Of a DNA stretch of 64,000 nucleotides, positions 1 through 7,529 are shown piece by piece (within the stretch, counting starts at the first letter, position 1; each line of letters begins with the position of its first letter). This DNA is from CAVTJX01 sp963735175 (GTDB lineage: Bacteria; Electryoneota; RPQS01), in NCBI GenBank assembly GCA_963735175.1, contig CAVTJX010000003.1, forward strand, positions 146,723 through 210,722, given 5' to 3'. The position numbers and the translations under genes are program-made. Under the pieces are notes generated by a model. That model did no database searches and had not been told where the DNA came from. It was given only the letters and a program-made list of their open reading frames with translations.

Positions 1-534
1 ACGCCTACCGGCGATAATTTTGCTAATGTGATTTCGCGATTTATGGTTGCTGATCCGGGAAATTTCAAAAGATGGTTGGCGCATGTTCGGTCCTATATTT
101 CTGAGATTGTAGACATTTCTGTTGTCACTCGCCCAGACAATAAAAGAACTACGGTACAAGCGATTTCGCCTGATGGGGTGCATATACCACAGTATTTACT
201 CTCTGATGGTACCCTTAGATTTCTAGCACTTACATTGTTAGCATACTCGTCAAACAGTCCCCGGTTTCTCCTAATTGAAGAACCGGAAAACGGTTTGCAC
301 CCTCGCGTTATCGAAGGAGTATTATCGCCGTTTAAAATTGCTGACGAGGAGCAACAAGTATTGTTTGCGTCCCACTCGCCGATAGTCCTAGCGAATTTTA
401 GTCTTGAAGATGTAATTGTTTTTCAGAAGCCGCATAACGGGACGGAGTTGTGCAGAGCCATCGATCACCCCGCTGTTACACAATGGCATGATGAACTTGA
501 TAATGCCAGTCTTCTCGTAGCAGGAATTCTCTGA
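1..534 (+). CDS. AAA family ATPase (OLD/AAA_21-like), C-terminal part, 5' truncated by window edge
   Basis: The frame is open to base 1, so the gene starts outside the window and the GTG at 28 is not a reliable start. The visible part carries the late motifs of an SMC/OLD-type ABC ATPase: a signature-like LSDGTLRFLAL, a Walker B LLIEEPENGLHP with catalytic Glu, and an H-loop-like VLFASHSPIVL. Walker A must lie upstream. The stop overlaps the ATG of the next gene by one base (TGATG), so the two are translationally coupled. ATPases of this kind paired with a TOPRIM-type protein are known in antiphage systems; that role here is inferred. Base composition is clearly more AT-rich than the neighbouring genes, which suggests acquisition by transfer. 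Confidence 0.8.
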   Translation, partial: TPTGDNFANVISRFMVADPGNFKRWLAHVRSYISEIVDISVVTRPDNKRTTVQAISPDGVHIPQYLLSDGTLRFLALTLLAYSSNSPRFLLIEEPENGLHPRVIEGVLSPFKIADEEQQVLFASHSPIVLANFSLEDVIVFQKPHNGTELCRAIDHPAVTQWHDELDNASLLVAGIL

Positions 535-1145
535 TGGCCAGTCTACTATGCGTCGTACCCGATTCACCGTATACCGGTTTGATCGGAGCGATCCAATACG
601 GACATGCTCAGCTTGGCATCGGTCACTTTGAACCGGTTGTGTATCCACATACTGGAAGAGATTCAGGCGTATTCAAGCAGGCGGACTTTATAGCGAGGTC
701 AAAACGAGGTAGACCGCCTGAAAAAGAGCGGTATGCGCTTGCGTTGCTTGACCTAGAAGGATGCAATGCGGGGACTGACAGAAGTAGAATTGAATCTCAA
801 ATCGAAGTAAATCTCGCGAGGGTTACATTTTCAGAGTGCTGCTGCGCAGTATGTGTAGCGCCTGAGCTGGAAGCACTTTATTTAGCGCATCCAAATTCCC
901 TTGCAGAATTCTTGGACACAGACGAATGTATAGTCCGGGACTGGATACAAAAAGCTGAAGATCAGCATCAACGTGGATTTGAGGAAAGGATGCTATATGT
1001 ATTACGTCAACATCGAAAGCTTACGCACGAGAAAATCAGTTTTCGGGAGGTAGTTGATTGCACAGACTATACATTATGGACTGTTGATGATGAAACTCCT
1101 TACGGGAAATTGATAACAACACTTAGAACTTGGTTCCCTGCATGA
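534..1145 (+). CDS. DUF4276/TOPRIM-like partner of the upstream ATPase
   Basis: A 203-residue protein starting inside the stop codon of the ATPase gene. The pattern is a hydrophobic N-terminal strand (LLCVVPD), a central acidic strand ALLDLEGCNAG, and then CVAPELEALYLAHP. This resembles the DUF4276 family, a TOPRIM-like fold commonly encoded next to AAA ATPases. The acidic residues of LLDLEG and the Glu residues of PELEALY would be the candidate metal ligands. No signal peptide or membrane segment is visible. The gene is AT-rich like its partner. Function is inferred from pairing and fold resemblance only; a nuclease effector regulated by the ATPase is the most natural reading. Confidence 0.6.
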   Translation: MASLLCVVPDSPYTGLIGAIQYGHAQLGIGHFEPVVYPHTGRDSGVFKQADFIARSKRGRPPEKERYALALLDLEGCNAGTDRSRIESQIEVNLARVTFSECCCAVCVAPELEALYLAHPNSLAEFLDTDECIVRDWIQKAEDQHQRGFEERMLYVLRQHRKLTHEKISFREVVDCTDYTLWTVDDETPYGKLITTLRTWFPA

Positions 1146-1200
1146 TGGCGCAGAGAAGATCTCATTTTGGTTATTCCGTTCTTAATTCCGAATTGGTTCC

Positions 1201-2805
1201 ATGCTTCCACTTTTAACGTCTGACCAGATGCGGCGGCTCGATGCGCACGCCATTGAGGAGATCGGGATTCCCGGGATCGTGCTCATGGAGAACGCGGCGC
1301 GGGCGATGCTCGAAGCCATCGAAGAGCGGCTCGGCGATGTCGAACCGCTGAGCATCGCCGTGATTTGCGGGCCGGGCAACAACGGCGGCGACGGCTTTGC
1401 GCTCGCGCGGCATTTGTTCTTGCGCGGCGCGGAGGTCGACGTGTATCTGCTGCCCGACGCGGACAGTCTGAAAGGCGACGCGCTGACGAACTACGTCCTG
1501 CTCGAACGGCTTGGGTTGCACGCGATCCAGTGGGCCGCGGAAGATGAAGGCATCACGCTCACCGAGTACGACCTGATTGTCGACGCGATCTTCGGCACCG
1601 GCGCGGTGCGCGCGCCGGACGGCGTGTACGCGCAGGCCATCGAAGCGATCAACGAATCGCCCGCCGAGGTTTATGCCGTGGACGTGCCCTCGGGCATCGA
1701 CGCGACCACCGGCGAAGCGCCGGGCGAGGCCGTCGAGGCCGATGTGACTGTCACTTTTCAAGAGGCCAAGTGCGGGCTGCTGCTGCCGCCGGGCCGCGAT
1801 CTCGCGGGCGATCTCATCGTCGCGCCGATTTCCATTCCCGACGACGAACAGATCATCGCCGCCGCGCCCTTCTGGCTGCCCGAAGACGCCGACGTGTTGC
1901 AGCAGTTGCCGGAGCGGCCGCGTGACGCGCACAAGGGATTGTTCGGCAATCTGCTGATCATCGCGGGTTCGCGCGGCATGAGCGGCGCGGCGCGGCTGTC
2001 GAGTCTCGCGGCGCTGCGCTCGGGAGTCGGCCTCGTGAAGGTCGCCTGCCCCGAGTGTATTCGCCTCGAAATCGCCGCGTTCCGTCCCGAAATCATGACC
2101 ATCGGCCTGCCGGCGACGCCACGCGGCGCGATTGCCGCCGAGGCATTGGAGGCGCTGAAAGCCGAGCTCGAATGGGCGAATGTCATCGCCGTCGGACCGG
2201 GACTGGGCAACGACGAAGCGACGGCGAAATTCTTGGCCGCCCTCTTCAGCTATGCCAAGCTGCCGTACGTGATCGACGCCGACGGGCTGAATCTGATTGC
2301 CGCGCACGGCCTCCTGACCGCGCTGCCGGAAGAGGACGTGGTGCTGACGCCGCATCCGGGCGAGTTCGACCGCCTGGCGGGCGAGAAGCATGCGGATTTT
2401 TCAACTCGCGTTGCTGCCGCGCGGATGTTTGCGCAGGAACATAGTGTACATTTACTGCTGAAGGGCGCGCCCACCATCAGCTTCAATCCGGACGGCCTCG
2501 GCGTGCTGAATCCCACGGGCAATCCGGGCCTCGCCACGGCCGGGTCGGGCGACGTGCTGACGGGGATTATCGGCGCGCTGCGGGCCCAGGGCCTCGACAC
2601 CCACAGCGCCTCGTGGATGGCGGCCTTCCTGCACGGGCGGGCGGCAGACCTCGCGGCGGAAGAGATCGGGATGGCCTCGCTGCTGGCCGGAGACGTCATC
2701 ACCTACCTGCCGGCGGCCTTTGCCTCGGTTGCCGCAGAGGAAACCGAGGATGAGGAGGGCGGCGATTCCGGGCATTCCTGCGGTTGTAACGGGCACTGTG
2801 CATGA
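1201..2805 (+). CDS. nnr: Bifunctional NAD(P)H-hydrate epimerase / ADP-dependent NAD(P)H-hydrate dehydratase
   Basis: Repairs damaged NAD(P)H hydrates: the N-terminal YjeF_N/NnrE domain (about residues 1-215, with GPGNNGGDG near residue 57) epimerises the R form, and the C-terminal ribokinase-like NnrD domain (about 230-510, with LTPHPGEF and AGSGDVLTG near 447) dehydrates the S form. The 534-residue length fits the fused form. After a run of Asp/Glu the protein ends in a Cys/His-rich tail (HSCGCNGHC) not needed for either enzyme activity and possibly metal-binding. The stop overlaps the next start (ATGA). Cytoplasmic. Confidence 0.95.
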   Translation: MLPLLTSDQMRRLDAHAIEEIGIPGIVLMENAARAMLEAIEERLGDVEPLSIAVICGPGNNGGDGFALARHLFLRGAEVDVYLLPDADSLKGDALTNYVLLERLGLHAIQWAAEDEGITLTEYDLIVDAIFGTGAVRAPDGVYAQAIEAINESPAEVYAVDVPSGIDATTGEAPGEAVEADVTVTFQEAKCGLLLPPGRDLAGDLIVAPISIPDDEQIIAAAPFWLPEDADVLQQLPERPRDAHKGLFGNLLIIAGSRGMSGAARLSSLAALRSGVGLVKVACPECIRLEIAAFRPEIMTIGLPATPRGAIAAEALEALKAELEWANVIAVGPGLGNDEATAKFLAALFSYAKLPYVIDADGLNLIAAHGLLTALPEEDVVLTPHPGEFDRLAGEKHADFSTRVAAARMFAQEHSVHLLLKGAPTISFNPDGLGVLNPTGNPGLATAGSGDVLTGIIGALRAQGLDTHSASWMAAFLHGRAADLAAEEIGMASLLAGDVITYLPAAFASVAAEETEDEEGGDSGHSCGCNGHCA

Positions 2806-3224
2806 GTGAACCCGTGGCGGATAATGCGTCGCGTTGGTTTCCGGCCTCGTTTTGGCCGGCGGCGGCCGCTTTATGGACGGCGGCCGTGCTTGCACTGGCT
2901 TTAAGCCCCGATGTACGTTCGAGTTGGCTGATAAAAACGCTGGGCGACAAGATCCTGCACGCGGGGGCGTTCACCGTGGGAGGCGTGATCTGGATCAAAG
3001 CCCTCGAAACCTCTCCCAAACTGACCCGGGCCGGGGCCTGGATTGCCGGAACGGTGGCGGCGTTACTGGTGGGAATCGCGATTGAATTGCTGCAACGCTA
3101 CGTGCCGACCCGCAGCGCCGACGCGCGGGATTTTCTGGCGGACATCCTCGGAGTCCTCGTGGCGGTAATCTATTTGACCCTCGCGCTGGGGATCAGCACA
3201 CTGCTTCGTCGCAAGCGGATTTGA
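2802..3224 (+). CDS. VanZ-like membrane protein
   Basis: A 140-residue protein overlapping the nnr stop by four bases. It has several hydrophobic segments. Features typical of short VanZ-like proteins are an N-terminal segment followed by a short loop with DKILHAGAF, a segment beginning near GGVIWIK, a basic/polar stretch ELLQRYVPTRSADARDFLADILG, and a C-terminal membrane helix. The ERxQ..R..D..D..N-like pattern before the last helix is the family hallmark. The molecular function of stand-alone VanZ-like proteins is not settled. It is probably co-transcribed with nnr. Confidence 0.75.
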   Translation: MSEPVADNASRWFPASFWPAAAALWTAAVLALALSPDVRSSWLIKTLGDKILHAGAFTVGGVIWIKALETSPKLTRAGAWIAGTVAALLVGIAIELLQRYVPTRSADARDFLADILGVLVAVIYLTLALGISTLLRRKRI

Positions 3225-3297
3225 TTCCGCTGCATTTAGATAGCGGACAGAGTGGCCGAAAAGCCCTTCGACATTTTAAAACGGAAGGAGAATTATC

Positions 3298-3735
3298 TTG
3301 GCAGGCACCATCAATCGCGTTATATTGGTTGGCAGACTGGGCAAGGACCCCGAAATCAAGTACACGCCGTCGGGCATGGCCAAAACGGAGTTCTCCCTCG
3401 CCACGGACGAGAGTCGCAAGGATGCCCAGGGCAACCGTACCTCGCAGACGGAATGGCACAATATCGTCCTTTGGGACAAGCAGGCGGAGGTTGCCGGCCA
3501 GTATTTGAAGAAAGGCAGCCTGATCTACGTGGAGGGTCGCATTCAGACCCGGTCGTGGGAGGACAGCCAGGGGGGTGGGACGCGTTATCGCACGGAGATC
3601 ATCGGCAACCGCTTCGTGATGCTGGGCGGCCGGGCGGATGGCGGAACGTCTGATGTGCCCCGCACTTCGCCAGCGCAGGCGACCCCGCCCGAGCACTCGG
3701 AACGGCCAGAGGACGATGAAGACCTACCATTTTGA
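3298..3735 (+). CDS. ssb: Single-stranded DNA-binding protein
   Basis: A 145-residue SSB with an N-terminal OB fold (INRVILVGRLGKDPE, then TEWHNIVLWDKQAEVAGQYLKKGSLIYVEGR). After a flexible Pro/Thr/Ser linker it ends with the acidic tip DDEDLPF that recruits partner proteins. Translation starts at TTG 3298, chosen because AAGGAG lies at about 3285-3290 and the OB fold begins directly after it. It protects ssDNA in replication, recombination and repair. Confidence 0.96.
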   Translation: MAGTINRVILVGRLGKDPEIKYTPSGMAKTEFSLATDESRKDAQGNRTSQTEWHNIVLWDKQAEVAGQYLKKGSLIYVEGRIQTRSWEDSQGGGTRYRTEIIGNRFVMLGGRADGGTSDVPRTSPAQATPPEHSERPEDDEDLPF

Positions 3736-3775
3736 GCCGCATGTTGGAAAATTTCTACGAGTTTCCGGAAACGTC

Positions 3776-3804
3776 TTGACAAACGGTCATTTTTTAGTTA
3801 TCCT
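3776..3804 (+). promoter_or_regulatory. Strong sigma70-type promoter
   Basis: TTGACA at 3776-3781, a 17-base spacer, then TATCCT at 3799-3804, about 40 bases after the ssb stop. It points into a long untranslated stretch before the exported-protein gene at 4149. The same layout (TTGACA, 17 bases, TAnnTT-like) recurs at 11495, 44920 and 59244. Confidence 0.75.
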
Positions 3805-3810
3805 ACTTCG

Positions 3811-3985
3811 GTTGTTGGGGTAGTGAGGGAAGTGGCGGGTTTTGCCACTTTAGCCCCCATAATTACCAAGTAATTAGGCAGCCACGGGCACTGACCCGGC
3901 GGGCTTTTATCGGCCTGCGGTGAAGAGGAACGTGGCGGCCCGGCACATCCGGCTCGGGCATCGGGCCGGAAAAAAAGGCGCCAAA
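3811..3985 (+). ncRNA. Candidate structured RNA or 5' leader
   Basis: No plausible gene lies between 3736 and 4148. Directly after the promoter the sequence can form a chain of hairpins: 3830-3836 with 3844-3850 (AAGTGGC/GCCACTT, 7 bp), 3860-3865 with 3871-3876 (TAATTA arms), a long helix 3881-3886 with 3931-3936 (GCCACG/CGTGGC) enclosing smaller stems, and 3949-3955 with 3963-3969 ending in an A run. GGGG at 3817-3820 can also pair with the CCCC run at 3854-3858 around the first hairpin. It may be a small RNA (6S-like size) or the leader of the 4149 gene. It does not match SRP RNA, RNase P or any riboswitch I can recognise. Confidence 0.4.
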
Positions 3986-4148
3986 GCCTCACTATACTAA
4001 GCAGAGTTTATCGGGGCGATACGATGGTTCAAATGCCCCAAAATGTAGAACATGGACGTATAGGCTGATTTCGCGATATGGTGGATTTGTTCAGTATGAG
4101 GAGTTCGACTCAAAGGATTCTTACGGTAATCCTGGTGTTCAAGGAGGA

Positions 4149-5033
4149 ATGATGAAGAAGGTCATGTTTGTTCTGGTCGCCCTGCTGCTCGTCAGCACGT
4201 ACTGCTTCGCGTTGGAGTCTGGACCCTCCAACAAGGTTGGGTACGTCAAGATCAACTGCCTGGTTGGCAACACGGCGTTTGGTCTGCCGTTCAAGTTCTG
4301 GCTGGTTCCGAGTGGCAACGTTCCGACCTACGGGACAGAGTCCACGAAGCCGTCGAGCATCGTTGGCACGCAGACGAACTGCGGCACGATTTCGAATGCG
4401 GATCGGATCTCGGTGCAGGGCGGCTCGGGCGTGTACGCCTACCGGAACACGAACGCCTCTTGCGGCTGGGCGGGCACCCTCGAAACGGGCTCGTCAATGA
4501 CGCCGGCCAAGGCGTATTTCTACAACAACAAGACGGCAGCCACGCGGACCCTCGTCCTGGCGGGTGAGGCGGATACCACTGCGGTGGGCATCCCGGCGGT
4601 GAACATCATCGCCCCGGCCGTTTCGGGCGGCTCCGCTTCGACGCCGTATTCCTGGCGTGACCCACGGGATATCGCGCGCAACAAGCTCAATCTGCTTGCG
4701 GCGACGTTTACCGGTGGCACCATCGGCGGCTCTGACCGTGTGGCGGAGCAGGGCGGTACGGGAACGTACTTCTACTACCGCACCAGCGATGGTACGTGGC
4801 AGGGAACGCTTCCGCAGGTGACCGCCGGCAAGGCCTACTATATCGTCAACAAGCATTTTGGCCACGCCTTCAGCTATCAGTATGTGGCCAGTGGCGCGGC
4901 GGTGACCATGCCTGAGACTCCCGCTCTCCGTGGCGATGCCGCGATTCAGAAAGTAACCGCACCTCCCGCAGTGACTCCTTCGGTGAAGAACCACTCGACG
5001 GCGGACACGAAGCCCACGACTTCGACAAAATGA
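4149..5033 (+). CDS. Secreted protein with two tandem repeat units
   Basis: A 294-residue protein with a clear signal peptide (MMKKVMFVLVALLLVSTYCFA). The start is supported by AGGAGGA at about 4141-4147. The mature part contains two related units of roughly 105 residues. Each has an N-terminal stretch ending in a GGSGVYAY / GGTGTYFYY segment and then a W-containing GT(L) motif followed by PAKAYFYNNK / AGKAYYIVNK. The unit resembles an internal duplication of a beta-rich domain. There is no T9SS tail; the C terminus is Pro/Thr/Lys-rich and probably flexible. Function is unknown. It stands at the head of a cluster of exported proteins and is preceded by a long promoter-driven leader. Confidence 0.8.
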   Translation: MMKKVMFVLVALLLVSTYCFALESGPSNKVGYVKINCLVGNTAFGLPFKFWLVPSGNVPTYGTESTKPSSIVGTQTNCGTISNADRISVQGGSGVYAYRNTNASCGWAGTLETGSSMTPAKAYFYNNKTAATRTLVLAGEADTTAVGIPAVNIIAPAVSGGSASTPYSWRDPRDIARNKLNLLAATFTGGTIGGSDRVAEQGGTGTYFYYRTSDGTWQGTLPQVTAGKAYYIVNKHFGHAFSYQYVASGAAVTMPETPALRGDAAIQKVTAPPAVTPSVKNHSTADTKPTTSTK

Positions 5034-5086
5034 TGAATATGACGAGTCACAACTCAAATGTGGATTTTAGCTCAAGGAGAACGTTC

Positions 5087-6541
5087 ATGAAGGCCAAAGT
5101 GCTATTGATTGCCGCGGCGTTGCTGATGTTCGCCGCTGTCAGTTTCGGTCAGGGTGGCGTCAACCCGTTCACGTTTGTAACCCTCACGTATCCCGTGACC
5201 CCGCAGATCGGTGATTGCTCGGGTCCCGCCGCGCGTCTGCCGCTGCCCGATGGTACGCCGGTTTATCTGTTCCTCGATCCCAACAGCACCGGCCCGGATC
5301 CCTCCGATCCCCTCGCCCCGCTCTGTAACAACCCGCCGGAATGCGCTGACGGCCCGGCGTTGACCTGGAACATCAATCAGTTCGCGATCAACAGTGATGT
5401 CAGTGGCGCCGCCGGTACGTTCTATTGCGAGAACTACCTCAGCATCATCGCCGCCAACTTGCTGCCGAACCGCCTGTTCCTCCGCGTGTACTATCCGAAT
5501 CGCGCCGAGTGGACGACAATGTACACGAGCCCCATCTTTGCGAACGGCGCCGATGGCGCGAACGTTGAGTATGAAGTGACGACGTGGGTTTGTCAGGACA
5601 CCGTCCGTACCCCGCCGGTTCTCTGCACCCAGACCGCGATGATCAGCTTCGTTCCGGTTCTGAATCCCGGTCCGCAGACCCCCGTGCAGTTCAAGTGCAT
5701 CGAAGTATGCGAAGGTGGCTCGACCGTTATTTCCGTGGGTCCGGTGGCGAATTCCCCGCTGCATCCCCGCCTCCCGAACATCGTGATCACCCCCGGCTGC
5801 AATCCGTGCCCGGGCGAAGATCTTTGCACGCTGGATAATCCCGGCGCCGTGAACCCGATGGCTATCCCCGCGATTCCGCCGCTCTGGACATTCGTGCAGA
5901 ATGGTGGCCTGTGGTTCGTTCAGACGACCGTTCTGGGTGTGGCCAATGGCTGCGTCTGTGTGACTTTTGACTTCCTCCTGCCCGTCGAAATGGGCAACGT
6001 GACCGTGACTCCGCTGGACAACAAGGCGGAGATGGTTTGGAACACCCGCAGTGAGTCCAGCCTGGCGCGTTTCGAAGTCGTGCGCGACGGCGAAGTGATC
6101 GGTGTTGAGACCGCCCGTAACCATACGAGCGATGAAAGCTATTTGTTTGTCGATGAGACCGCCGAAAACGGCCACATCTACACGTACGAACTGGCGGTTG
6201 TGGGTCTCGACGGCAGCCGTGACGTGGTCTTCTCGGGCAAGGTTGCTCCGAATGCCATGTATGCGAAGCCGACCGAGTACGCCCTGGGCCAGAACTTCCC
6301 GAACCCCTTCAACCCGACGACGACGATCAGCTTTGACATCGTGGACACGAACCCCGTGACCCTGATGGTCTACAACGCCAACGGCCAGTTGGTGACCACG
6401 CTGTTGAACAACGTCTCGAAGGATGCCGGCCGTTACTCGATGAATTTCGACGCGTCGAACCTCACGAGCGGTCTGTATTTCTACACCGTGAAGGTCGGCA
6501 ATGTCTACACGGCCACCAAGAAGATGCTTCTGGTGAAGTAA
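5087..6541 (+). CDS. T9SS cargo protein with Fn3-like and Por sorting domains
   Basis: A 484-residue exported protein. The start at 5087 (MKAKVLLIAAALLMFAAVSFG) is chosen because AAGGAGA precedes it and the signal peptide begins there; an earlier in-frame ATG at 5030 would add a non-signal extension. The N-terminal domain (about 20-190) contains the family pattern PLPDG, DPLAPLC and RLFLRVYY that recurs in neighbouring genes. A fibronectin-III-like segment follows (about 305-395). The last 80 residues are a type A sorting domain (YALGQNFPNPFNPTTTISF ... GLYFYTVKVG ... KKMLLVK). The protein is expected to be delivered to the cell surface by T9SS. A terminator lies 25 bases downstream. Confidence 0.88.
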   Translation: MKAKVLLIAAALLMFAAVSFGQGGVNPFTFVTLTYPVTPQIGDCSGPAARLPLPDGTPVYLFLDPNSTGPDPSDPLAPLCNNPPECADGPALTWNINQFAINSDVSGAAGTFYCENYLSIIAANLLPNRLFLRVYYPNRAEWTTMYTSPIFANGADGANVEYEVTTWVCQDTVRTPPVLCTQTAMISFVPVLNPGPQTPVQFKCIEVCEGGSTVISVGPVANSPLHPRLPNIVITPGCNPCPGEDLCTLDNPGAVNPMAIPAIPPLWTFVQNGGLWFVQTTVLGVANGCVCVTFDFLLPVEMGNVTVTPLDNKAEMVWNTRSESSLARFEVVRDGEVIGVETARNHTSDESYLFVDETAENGHIYTYELAVVGLDGSRDVVFSGKVAPNAMYAKPTEYALGQNFPNPFNPTTTISFDIVDTNPVTLMVYNANGQLVTTLLNNVSKDAGRYSMNFDASNLTSGLYFYTVKVGNVYTATKKMLLVK

Positions 6542-6565
6542 ACTTGTTTGCAAGTCTCTTGGCAG

Positions 6566-6597
6566 AGCGGGGTCTGGGGATCCAGGCCCCGCTTTGT
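6566..6597 (+). terminator. Rho-independent terminator
   Basis: A GC-rich hairpin AGCGGGG..CTGG / CCAG..CCCCGCT closed by GGAT and followed by TTTGT, 24 bases after the stop of the T9SS gene. Confidence 0.75.
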
Positions 6598-6666
6598 CTA
6601 AGGGAGCAGGCAAGTGTATCCAACCTATTCACGTGGCTGCGAGATACTCACTGAAGGATAAATATC

Positions 6667-7203
6667 ATGGTTCGCTGGCTTGCCGCTTCCGCGCTCTTGT
6701 GTCTGCTGCTCGTTCCCTCCGCCTTTGGGCAGTTCACGTCAATTTGGGTGTACGTTCCCAATGACGGAGCCAACGCCGCACTGACGACCACTTGTAACGG
6801 CGCCACGCCGCTGCCCGATGGGCGCATCGTCCGCATATACTGGGATGTTGACAGTGACGGCCCGGACGGCACGGACCCCCTGGCGCCCTTGTGCGATCAC
6901 CCCCCGATCTGCGAGGATGGCCCACCGCTCACGGTTGGATTGAATGAATTTATCATGAACGGCACAGCGGTTGAAATTGGCGCGGGCTATTTCTATATGG
7001 AAACGGCGTTCAGCTCGATCGCCGGCTTGCCGAGTCCCTCCCGCTTCTACCTTCGCGTTTATGAAGCGGATGGAGTCAATATCCTGTGGACCAGCGTTGT
7101 GAAGACCCTCTCGGATGGGTATCAGGAAGTGAACCTGATCCGTGCCGATTGGACGTGCGGCGCGAACGGCCCGCAGTGCATCGTGCGCGACGAGCACGAA
7201 TAG
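6667..7203 (+). CDS. Secreted paralogue of the N-terminal domain of the 5087 protein
   Basis: A 178-residue protein with a signal peptide (MVRWLAASALLCLLLVPSAFG); AAGGAT precedes the ATG. The mature part aligns by eye with the N-terminal domain of the 5087 protein: PLPDGRIVRIYWDVDSDGP, GTDPLAPLC, PSRFYLRVYEAD and a closing ADWTCG. It has no sorting domain, so it is a single-domain version that is periplasmic or released. Conserved Cys pairs suggest disulphides. Function unknown. Confidence 0.78.
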   Translation: MVRWLAASALLCLLLVPSAFGQFTSIWVYVPNDGANAALTTTCNGATPLPDGRIVRIYWDVDSDGPDGTDPLAPLCDHPPICEDGPPLTVGLNEFIMNGTAVEIGAGYFYMETAFSSIAGLPSPSRFYLRVYEADGVNILWTSVVKTLSDGYQEVNLIRADWTCGANGPQCIVRDEHE

Positions 7204-7278
7204 ACGTCGCCATCTCCCTGCTGCACCCCTTGGCCCTCGCGTGAACGGGGGGTGGGGAAGTGACTGAAATTTTGAAGA

Positions 7279-7308
7279 CAGGGCGTTCTTGGGGCGCCCT
7301 GTTTTTTA
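7279..7308 (+). terminator. Rho-independent terminator
   Basis: A CAGGGCG / CGCCCTG hairpin followed by six T residues, about 75 bases after the 6667-7203 gene. It separates that gene from the selenoprotein pair. Confidence 0.85.
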
Positions 7309-7529
7309 GTCCGGTGGGGAGAGGAACGCCTCCGGACCGCCGACTCCAATTCAATCCGGACCCGGGTGGGGGCGGCTGGAGCGGTCCGATACGGGCAAAT
7401 ACGGGATTTAATCGCCGGGCCGGGGGTGCGGCCTTGCAATTTTTCAGGAAACTTGCTAACTTCTTTGTGGTATAACAACTGACTCTGAGTATCCCTTCGA
7501 TTTTGTTTCTAACAATGCGTAGGAAGGCC

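Noticed and set aside
1213..2391. Long minus-strand open frame inside nnr, and similar long antisense frames in 5102-6613, 13767-15038 and 40807-42432
   Set aside because: They lie opposite clearly recognised genes, have Arg/Ala-rich composition typical of GC-rich antisense frames, and show no motif or ribosome site.
3976..4040. c-di-GMP (GEMM) riboswitch, suggested by GGCGCCAAAGCCTC
   Set aside because: The required GCAAACC-type segment and the tetraloop/receptor layout are missing upstream; only a short stretch resembles the motif.
4003..4043. tRNA-like end (GATGGTTCAAATGCCCC)
   Set aside because: Only a 5-bp GGGGC/GCCCC stem is present; there is no D arm, anticodon arm or 7-bp acceptor stem.
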